From CAZJFC01 sp964545245 (lineage in GTDB: Bacteria; Pseudomonadota; Alphaproteobacteria; Rickettsiales; 21-14-0-20-44-7), in assembly GCA_964545245.1 (NCBI GenBank), contig CAZJFC010000091.1, positions 1 through 5,530 on the forward strand: DNA of 5,530 bases, read 5' to 3'. Below, one piece after another: positions 1 through 4,161 of the stretch. Below the pieces are notes generated by a model that saw only the letters and a list, made by a program, of their open reading frames with translations, ran no database searches and had not been told where the DNA came from. Made by a program: the position numbers and the translations under genes. Position 1 is the first letter of the stretch. Each line of letters starts with the position of its first letter.

Positions 1-447
1 GATGAAGCTCTGCCCGCCGAAACCGGGGTTTACGGTCATCACCAGCACGAGGTCGATTTCCGGTAAAATGTAATCCAGCACATCCGCCGGGGTTGTCGGC
101 ACGATGGAAACACCCGCTTTTTTGCCGAATGATTTGATGAGTTGCACGCTGCGGTGCAGATGGCGCGAAGCCTCGGCGTGGATGGTGATGATATCCGCCC
201 CGGCATCGGCATAATCCTTGATATACGGGTCAACCGGCTCGATCATCAGGTGGACGTCGAAAGTCTTCTGTGAGTGCGGGCGCAGCGCCTTCACCACCAC
301 CGGGCCGATGGTGAGGTTCGGCACGAAGTGGCCGTCCATCACGTCAACATGGATATAATCCGCACCGGCTGCGTCGATCGCGCGGATCTCCTCGCCGAGC
401 TTGGCGAAATCCGCTGATAATATTGATGGGGCGATTTTTACCGTCAT
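1..447 (-). CDS. rpe: Ribulose-phosphate 3-epimerase (partial, C-terminus cut by window edge)
   Basis: Interconverts D-ribulose 5-phosphate and D-xylulose 5-phosphate in the cytosol (pentose phosphate pathway, and Calvin cycle where present). The frame is open for 149 codons from the ATG at 447 to the left edge, about two thirds of the usual length near 220. The (beta/alpha)8-barrel landmarks are visible in order: APSILSADF (6-14) with the active-site Ser8, HVDVMDGHFVPN (33-44) with metal ligands His33 and Asp35, VHLMIEP (65-71) with metal ligand His66, and VMTVNPGFGGQ (136-146). The second catalytic Asp lies beyond the edge. One oddity is SIVPTTP at 114-120, where most homologues have an LNP-type motif. 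No clear Shine-Dalgarno precedes the ATG. The gene is on the same strand as rsmB, with a toxin-antitoxin pair between them. Family assignment is near certain. Confidence 0.96.
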   Translation of the reverse strand, partial: MTVKIAPSILSADFAKLGEEIRAIDAAGADYIHVDVMDGHFVPNLTIGPVVVKALRPHSQKTFDVHLMIEPVDPYIKDYADAGADIITIHAEASRHLHRSVQLIKSFGKKAGVSIVPTTPADVLDYILPEIDLVLVMTVNPGFGGQSFI

Positions 448-461
448 GCCCGGAAACTAAC

Positions 462-491
462 ACAATGCCGGGGTGGATGCAATAGTGTCAA
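462..491 (-). promoter_or_regulatory. Possible sigma-70-type promoter for rpe
   Basis: Read on the minus strand, a perfect TTGACA -35 box (486-491) is followed after 18 nt by a weak -10, CATTGT (462-467, 3 of 6 consensus matches). Predicted transcription would begin near 455, leaving only about 8 nt before the rpe ATG. The -35 box lies inside the hexamer repeat block at 484-537. The weak -10 keeps this tentative; rpe could instead be read from the upstream operon. Confidence 0.3.
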
Positions 492-537
492 TGGCAATGT
501 GAGTACCGGTTTTTCTACCACTGGCACTGTCACTCCC
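484..537. repeat. Hexamer foldback repeat, 9 units
   Basis: The 54 bp divide without indels into nine hexamers, the left ones of AGTGTC/AATGGC type and the right ones of ACTGGC/ACTGTC/ACTCCC type. The halves form an imperfect inverted repeat: 485-500 against 518-533 pairs at about 11 of 16 positions around a T-rich centre. The outer right part shares a 13-mer (CACTGTCACTCCC, 525-537) in inverted orientation with the block at 4073-4138, so the two belong to one family. It sits just upstream of rpe. Confidence 0.65.
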
Positions 538-540
538 TTG

Positions 541-575
541 GCACCTCACCCCGACCCTCTCCTCATAGGAGAGGG
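541..575. repeat. CCCTCTCC-type palindromic repeat copy
   Basis: A perfect 9-bp stem (CCCTCTCCT, 555-563, with AGGAGAGGG, 567-575) closes a 3-nt loop and is preceded by a CACCTCACCCCGA arm. The same arrangement recurs in the opposite orientation at 1467-1500, so this is a dispersed REP-like palindrome rather than a chance hairpin. No T-tract follows the stem on the minus strand, so it is not a canonical terminator for the antitoxin operon. Confidence 0.7.
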
Positions 576-640
576 AGATAAATTTTATTAGTTTTCAACA
601 GGATCTATGCGGAAAAGTCAATAATATGTTTATTGAACCG

Positions 641-668
641 GGTTGCCGGATACTGGTTGCCGGATACT
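641..668. repeat. 14-bp direct tandem repeat (two copies)
   Basis: GGTTGCCGGATACT occurs twice back to back (641-654 and 655-668), followed by GGC, the possible start of a third copy. Each 14-mer is itself two related heptamers (GGTTGCC, GGATACT). It lies 12 bp downstream of the antitoxin stop codon, at the downstream flank of the toxin-antitoxin module. Confidence 0.85.
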
Positions 669-680
669 GGCACCTAATGG

Positions 681-977
681 CTAAAACTGCGGCTTATAGG
701 GCTGGCGCACATATTTGTGCAATATGCTCGAAATCAGCGTCTGGTAGGGAATCCCCTCCTGCATCGCGCGGTATTTGAGCTGTTGCAGGTCATATGACGA
801 AAGGCGGATGTTGATGCGTGAATCCTTGTTCATAAACGAGCGCGCCGCCGCCTGCGATTTTTTCAGTATGCGGTTCTTTTCGGAATCGCCCACGCTTTTC
901 CACTCGCCACTGCTTAAGGAAGCGTCAAGCTTGCGTTCCTCGTCGTCAAAAAAATTATCTTTTCCTTTTCTTGCCAT
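681..977 (-). CDS. Ribbon-helix-helix (CopG-like) antitoxin of a BrnT-like toxin module
   Basis: A 98-residue protein, probably the antitoxin that neutralises the toxin encoded just upstream and, as is usual for this class, represses the shared promoter. The N-terminal half is charged (GKDNFFDDEERKLD; SGEWKSVGDSEKNR, 23-36) and likely wraps the toxin. The C-terminal half (about 54-90) looks like a ribbon-helix-helix DNA-binding fold: strand INIRLSS, a first helix, then GIPYQTLISSILHKYV as the second helix, which is characteristic of antitoxins in this family. An ATG 10 codons further upstream at 1007 is in frame, but the start at 977 has a good Shine-Dalgarno (AGGGAG, 7 nt away). It overlaps the end of the toxin gene by 23 nt, implying translational coupling. 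Family confidence is high; the regulatory role is inferred. Confidence 0.85.
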   Translation of the reverse strand: MARKGKDNFFDDEERKLDASLSSGEWKSVGDSEKNRILKKSQAAARSFMNKDSRINIRLSSYDLQQLKYRAMQEGIPYQTLISSILHKYVRQPYKPQF

Positions 978-1245
978 TTTCCAGCTCCCTGTATTTTTTA
1001 TCCACATCGCGGTTTTTCATTATCGTTTTAAGAAAAATTCCATCATCCTGCTCGATGAACGGAACGACATGGTAATAATCATTTATTTCAATCACATACG
1101 CCAACTGATCCTTATATTTTTTTGAGTTGGGATTGGCGATAATGTCCGCCACTTCCCCGTTCTCAATAAAAAATATAACTTCCTCAAAAGAAATTTCCCG
1201 GTTCTTTTTTAACCACTGGTTCTTCTCTTCGGAAAAATAAAACAT
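955..1245 (-). CDS. BrnT-like (DUF497-type) toxin, probable ribonuclease
   Basis: A 96-residue protein resembling the BrnT/RelE-like toxins of type II toxin-antitoxin modules, which cleave RNA and arrest growth until the antitoxin binds. The N-terminal pattern FSEEKNQWLKKNREISFEEV (4-23) matches the family's typical opening (acidic/aromatic residue, KN, then ISFEE), followed by a strand-rich core including YVIEINDYYHVVPF (50-63) and FLKTI (71-75). The C-terminus is very basic (KKRKR). The toxin-first order followed by an overlapping ribbon-helix-helix antitoxin is the usual brnTA arrangement. The gene is visibly AT-rich compared with rsmB and rpe, suggesting acquisition by transfer. No Shine-Dalgarno precedes the ATG, and the promoter lies so close that the mRNA may be leaderless. 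Ribonuclease activity is inferred from the family only. Confidence 0.78.
   Translation of the reverse strand: MFYFSEEKNQWLKKNREISFEEVIFFIENGEVADIIANPNSKKYKDQLAYVIEINDYYHVVPFIEQDDGIFLKTIMKNRDVDKKYRELENGKKRKR
985..990 (-). promoter_or_regulatory. Shine-Dalgarno that sets the antitoxin start
   Basis: On the minus strand AGGGAG lies 7 nt before the ATG at 977, inside the last codons of the toxin gene. No comparable site precedes the in-frame ATG at 1007. It gives the antitoxin its own strong initiation signal, whereas the toxin has none, which would favour antitoxin excess. Confidence 0.7.
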
Positions 1246-1250
1246 AGTTT

Positions 1251-1279
1251 ATGCTATCACATTGTATACTTTATGTCAA
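1251..1279 (-). promoter_or_regulatory. Promoter of the toxin-antitoxin operon, with palindromic GTATAC in the spacer
   Basis: On the minus strand a perfect -35 TTGACA (1274-1279) is separated by exactly 17 nt from a -10 TAGCAT (1251-1256, 4 of 6 consensus). The spacer contains the palindrome GTATAC (1264-1269), a plausible half of a ribbon-helix-helix operator through which the antitoxin could repress its own operon. Only 5 nt separate the -10 from the toxin ATG, so transcription should start at or within a base or two of the start codon. Promoter call is fairly strong; operator role is inference. Confidence 0.65.
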
Positions 1280-1333
1280 CCTTTTGTCATCAGGCTGGAA
1301 GGGATATGGAATATAGTACATGGTGGCTGGTGC

Positions 1334-1500
1334 AGCCCCCTCTCCCGCNNNNNNNNNNCCCCACCCCGACCCTCCCCCGCAAGCGGGAGAGGGTCGGGGT
1401 GGGGGAAAGGAGGGAACTTCGGAAAGTAACCCTCCTCCAACTCCTCCCTCAGGGAGGAGGGTTAGGCTCCCTCCCCTATGAGGAGAGGGGTGGGGTGGCA
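1334..1500. repeat. Cluster of GC-rich CCCTCTCC-type palindromes
   Basis: This fills most of the 319-bp stretch between toxin and rsmB, where I see no gene. Three hairpins follow the partial arm at 1334-1348. The first has 22-bp arms (1359-1380 and 1383-1404) with one mismatch around a 2-nt loop. The second pairs AACCCTCCTCC (1428-1438) with 1453-1463, with an inner alternative pairing of 1441-1449 with 1451-1459. The third (about 1469-1477 with 1481-1489, one mismatch) is an inverted copy of the element at 541-575. Such REP-like palindromes are non-coding and widespread in bacteria; any role in mRNA stability or termination here is unproven. Confidence 0.8.
1349..1358. other. Assembly gap (10 Ns)
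   Basis: Ten consecutive Ns interrupt the sequence inside a cluster of GC-rich palindromes. CCCTCTCCCGC just left of the gap resembles one arm of the perfect-stem palindrome just right of it, so the assembler probably broke on a repeat. The true gap length is unknown. Confidence 0.98.
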
Positions 1501-1505
1501 AGGAT

Positions 1506-1562
1506 GGAACTCCGGAATTTCGGAATTTCGGATATTCTGAAGTTCCGGAATTCCGAAGCTCC
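1506..1562. repeat. Octamer foldback repeat at the 3' end of rsmB
   Basis: Seven octamers of GGAATTTC type run in register from 1506 to 1561. The block folds into a stem of 23-nt arms (1506-1528 with 1540-1562) around an 11-nt loop, with only four non-Watson-Crick positions, all transitions. It ends 2 nt from the rsmB stop codon. No T-tract follows on the minus strand, so it could protect or process the rsmB 3' end but is not a canonical terminator. Confidence 0.75.
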
Positions 1563-1564
1563 CC

Positions 1565-2959
1565 CTACCTGCCGCCCGCTTTCACCAGCCTTGCGCAGAA
1601 AAACCCGCCGATGCCGCCGAATTCTTCAAATTCCGTGGGCAGGATGCGTTTTTGCTCCGCCAGCGCCCATTTTTCCGGGTTCAGTTTTTTCACCAGCCCC
1701 TCGCCTTCCTCATATTGCAATGAGCAGACCGAATAAAGCAGCGTGCCGCCCGGTTCCAGCAGGTTATGCGCGGAATCGACGAGTTCGTTTTGCAGCTTTA
1801 CCATTTCCTTCACATCATCCGGGGTGCGTATGTGGAGAATTTCAGGGTTGCGCTGGATTGTCCCGGTCGCGGTGCAGGGGGCGTCCACTATGACGCAGTC
1901 ATAGTAGGGAAATTGGGAGATTGGGAAATTGGGAAATTGGGAAGATGGGAAACTGGGAGATTGGGAAACTGGGAGATTGGGAGATTGAGAAATCGGGAAA
2001 TTGAGATTTTGGGAATCATTTCCCTTATTCCCATTTTCCCAATTTCTCATTTTCTCATTTTCTTTACTTCCCATTTTCTCATTTTCCCAATTTCTCAATT
2101 TCCCAATTTCCCTCCCATCGGCGCAAACCACTTCCGGTTTGAAACCGAGCCGCACCATATTTTCCTCAAGGCGCTTGAGGCGGCGCTGGGAGTCATCCAC
2201 CGCCATTACCACCGCGCCCGCATCGCAAAGCTGCGCCGTTTTGCCGCCGGGGGCGGCGCACATGTCGAGGACGCGCTTGCCTTTCACATCGCCCAGCATT
2301 TTCACCGCGAAGGTCGAGGCGGCGTCCTGCACCCACCATTCGCCCTGCGCGTAGCCGGGGAGTTCGGCCACGTTGCCCGCATCTTGCAGCCTGAGGCTGC
2401 CATTGGGTAAGGTGACAGGTTTCAGGTCACGGGTCACAGTGTTGTCACCTGTCACCTGTAGCCTGTGACCTCTCTTTAAGGTTATATCCAGCGCAGGTTC
2501 CTGCAACATCAGCGGCAGCATCGCCGCCACCTTCTCCGCGCCATAGGCCTTTTCCCATGAGCCGAGCAGCCATTTCAGGAAATTGAGGCGGGGGCGGCAT
2601 TCCATCTTTTCGGTTGCGGCCTTGCGTAAAACCGCGTTGGTGAATGACGTCTTGTGGTTTTCCGCAAGTTTCACCATCTCATTCACCACGGCATGGGCGG
2701 GCATTCCCATAACCTTAAGCTGCGCCACGCCGAGCCGCAGGATATCATCAAACTCGCGCGTGAAACCGTGCAGGAAATGGTCGATCCCGCCCTTGTGGCG
2801 CAGCGTCGACAGCACCATCGCACGGACGAAGTTGCGGTCGCGCTGGTCAAGCGTTTTGATGTTTTCGTTGCGCTCACAGGCATCGTCAAAAGTCCATTTT
2901 TTGACAAGCACCTTCTCAAGGATTTCTAACGCTATTTCTCTGCTGTTCGATTCACTCAT
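1565..2959 (-). CDS. rsmB: 16S rRNA (cytosine-967-C5)-methyltransferase RsmB with two in-frame palindromic insertions
   Basis: SAM-dependent enzyme that methylates C967 of 16S rRNA during 30S assembly. The 464-residue product has an N-terminal NusB-like RNA-binding domain (about 1-135; LDQRDRNFVRAMVLSTLR at 37-54) and a C-terminal Rossmann methyltransferase: SAM-binding MCAAPGGKTAQL (233-244), VDD (254-256), ADGR (280-283), motif IV DAPCTATGT (359-367, Cys362) and motif VI YSVCS (409-413) with Cys412 as the expected nucleophile. All catalytic motifs are intact. It is longer than the roughly 430 residues common in the family because residues about 287-351 are an insertion with an eight-residue period encoded by an octamer palindrome (1907-2112). 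A second palindrome (2410-2472) encodes about residues 163-183. Both fall between conserved blocks and keep the frame. The start at 2959 lacks a clear Shine-Dalgarno. The gene diverges from adenosine kinase across 133 bp. Confidence 0.95.
   Translation of the reverse strand: MSESNSREIALEILEKVLVKKWTFDDACERNENIKTLDQRDRNFVRAMVLSTLRHKGGIDHFLHGFTREFDDILRLGVAQLKVMGMPAHAVVNEMVKLAENHKTSFTNAVLRKAATEKMECRPRLNFLKWLLGSWEKAYGAEKVAAMLPLMLQEPALDITLKRGHRLQVTGDNTVTRDLKPVTLPNGSLRLQDAGNVAELPGYAQGEWWVQDAASTFAVKMLGDVKGKRVLDMCAAPGGKTAQLCDAGAVVMAVDDSQRRLKRLEENMVRLGFKPEVVCADGREIGKLRNWENEKMGSKENEKMRNWENGNKGNDSQNLNFPISQSPNLPVSQSPSFPSSQFPNFPISQFPYYDCVIVDAPCTATGTIQRNPEILHIRTPDDVKEMVKLQNELVDSAHNLLEPGGTLLYSVCSLQYEEGEGLVKKLNPEKWALAEQKRILPTEFEEFGGIGGFFCARLVKAGGR
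1907..2112. repeat. 206-bp octamer foldback element inside rsmB
   Basis: On the plus strand, 14 consecutive octamers of consensus GGGAAATT (variants GGGAGATT, GGGAAACT, GGGAAGAT) run without any indel from 1907 to 2018. After a 6-nt remnant (2019-2024) come 11 octamers of the complementary type (AATTTCCC, ATTTTCTC and similar) from 2025 to 2112. The whole forms a long imperfect hairpin centred near 2017. In the rsmB frame it encodes three copies of an NWENEKMG-like octapeptide followed by four of an NFPISQFP-like octapeptide. Because 8 is not a multiple of 3, a perfect array reads the same peptide in all frames, and neither strand of the consensus contains a stop. The plus-strand frame through it is also open (1766-2410). 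Confidence 0.93.
2410..2472. repeat. 63-bp heptamer foldback element inside rsmB
   Basis: Nine heptamers in strict register: AGGTGAC, AGGTTTC, AGGTCAC, GGGTCAC, a central AGTGTTG, then TCACCTG twice, TAGCCTG and TGACCTC. The halves are inverted: 30-nt arms 2410-2439 and 2442-2471 match at 23 of 30 positions, and 2410-2420 pairs perfectly with 2447-2457. The 63 bp equal exactly 21 codons. They encode a stretch around RGHRLQVTGDNTVTRD in a variable linker between ALDITLK and LPNGSLRL of RsmB. The frame used avoids the TGA present in AGGTGAC. Confidence 0.85.
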
Positions 2960-3092
2960 GGCTGGCTTTTATATGAAATGCCCGGAAAATTCCATCTTTA
3001 TAATCATTAAAGCGATTGACTTTGCCGGAATAGAGCATTTGCCAACGCTCTGCCCTTATGTTAGGTTCCTTCAAAATTATTTGAGGGGATGA

Positions 3093-4070
3093 ATGACGAA
3101 AAAATTTGATGTATTGGGTATCGGGAACGCGATAGTTGACGTTCTCGGCCTTGTTGACGAGAAATTTCTTGCCGAAAACGACATTGAAAAAGGCATCATG
3201 ACCCTCATCGACGAGGAACGCGCCGAAAAGCTTTACCGCGCGATGGGGCAAACCACCGAGGTTTCAGGCGGCTGCGCCGGGAACACGGTTGCCGGGCTGG
3301 TTAGCCTTGGCGGGAACGCCGCCTATATCGGCCGCGTGAAAGACGACGAACTCGGCGGGATCTTCGCGCATGACTTGAACGGCGTCGGCGTTACCTTCCG
3401 CAGCCCCAGGGCCAAATCCGGCAAGGCCACCGCGCGCAGCTTCATCTTCGTCACCCCTGATGCGGAACGCAGCATGATGACCTATCTCGGCGCATGCACC
3501 GAACTTGATGAAAGCTATGTTGACGAGGAACTCATCGCGAACTCGAAAGTGGTTTACGCGGAAGGATATTTATGGAACCAGCCAAAGGCAAAAGCCGCTA
3601 TCCGCAAGGTTTTTGAGCTGGCGAAGAAACACGGCACGAAAGTTGCCTTCACCCTTTCCGACCCGTTCTGCGTGGAACAGCACCGCGAGGAATTCCTGTT
3701 CCTGCTTTCGCAAATCGATATTTTATTCTGCAACGAGCATGAGGCTACAGCCCTGCTGAAGCTTGATAGCGCACGGGAATGCGTAGCAAAACTCGCGCAG
3801 AAATGCGAGGTTGTCGCAGTAACCCGCAGCGAGCATGGCTCGATCGTCGCCAGCGGCGAATTCATGGCGGAAGTCGCCCCGCATTTCGTTGAAAAACCTG
3901 TCGACACCACCGGCGCGGGCGACCTATACGCCGCGGGTTTCCTCTATGGTTACACCCAAGGACGCAACCTTGCCGACTGTGGAAGAATCGGCTCACTGGC
4001 CGCAGCGGAGATCATAAAACAGGTCGGCGCAAGGCCGCTCCGCCCGCTGAAAGGGGCGCTTGCGGCGTAG
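3093..4070 (+). CDS. Adenosine kinase (PfkB/ribokinase family)
   Basis: Cytosolic kinase expected to phosphorylate adenosine to AMP with ATP (purine salvage). The 325-residue length fits the family. Visible PfkB features are: GNAIVD (11-16) with the substrate-contacting Asp16; SGGCAGNT (58-65), the di-glycine hinge and substrate loop; GGNAAYIGRVKDDELG (73-88), matching PfkB signature 1; SDPFC (189-193); and DTTGAGDLYAAGFL (271-284), signature 2 with the GAGD anion hole and catalytic base Asp277. The overall pattern, including ARSFIFVTPDAERSM (114-128) and GYTQGR (286-291), is that of the alphaproteobacterial proteins annotated as adenosine kinase; another nucleoside or sugar as substrate cannot be excluded. 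The ATG at 3093 follows a GAGGGG Shine-Dalgarno at 3083-3088. It diverges from rsmB and probably leads an operon with ampG. Confidence 0.85.
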   Translation: MTKKFDVLGIGNAIVDVLGLVDEKFLAENDIEKGIMTLIDEERAEKLYRAMGQTTEVSGGCAGNTVAGLVSLGGNAAYIGRVKDDELGGIFAHDLNGVGVTFRSPRAKSGKATARSFIFVTPDAERSMMTYLGACTELDESYVDEELIANSKVVYAEGYLWNQPKAKAAIRKVFELAKKHGTKVAFTLSDPFCVEQHREEFLFLLSQIDILFCNEHEATALLKLDSARECVAKLAQKCEVVAVTRSEHGSIVASGEFMAEVAPHFVEKPVDTTGAGDLYAAGFLYGYTQGRNLADCGRIGSLAAAEIIKQVGARPLRPLKGALAA

Positions 4071-4072
4071 GG

Positions 4073-4138
4073 AGTGGGAGTGACAGTGGGAGTGACAGTA
4101 AAGAAAAAACTGACACTCCCACTGTCACTGACACTCAA
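4073..4138. repeat. Hexamer foldback repeat between adenosine kinase and ampG
   Basis: Eleven hexamers in register begin 2 bp after the adenosine kinase stop: AGTGGG and AGTGAC alternating, an A-rich centre, then ACTGAC, ACTCCC, ACTGTC, ACTGAC, ACTCAA. The strongest stem pairs 4079-4099 with 4109-4129: 21 bp with a single mismatch around the 9-nt loop AAAGAAAAA. No T-tract follows on the plus strand, so it is not an obvious intrinsic terminator. It could still alter ampG expression by stabilising or processing the joint mRNA. Confidence 0.88.
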
Positions 4139-4161
4139 CTAACGACCAATGACTACAAACT

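Noticed and set aside
775..1125. Plus-strand open frame opposite the toxin-antitoxin pair
   Set aside because: It has no family resemblance and lies antisense to two recognisable genes.
1273..1893. Plus-strand open frame across the palindrome cluster and assembly gap
   Set aside because: It reads through Ns and GC-rich repeats, then runs antisense to the rsmB 3' part; its residues are repeat-derived.
1907..2112. CRISPR-like array, given regular repeats
   Set aside because: Units are 8 nt, contiguous and degenerate, with no unique spacers and an orientation flip in the middle.
1766..2410. Plus-strand open frame of 214 codons opposite rsmB
   Set aside because: It is antisense to a clear methyltransferase, and much of its length is the stop-free octamer array.
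1565..2959. rsmB as a pseudogene disrupted by repeats
   Set aside because: The frame is open throughout, and all SAM-binding and catalytic motifs, including Cys362 and Cys412, are intact.
2960..3092. Promoters in the rsmB / adenosine kinase divergent spacer
   Set aside because: TTGACT at 3016-3021 has no acceptable -10 at 16-18 nt, and TATAAA on the minus strand has no good -35, so I could not support a specific call.
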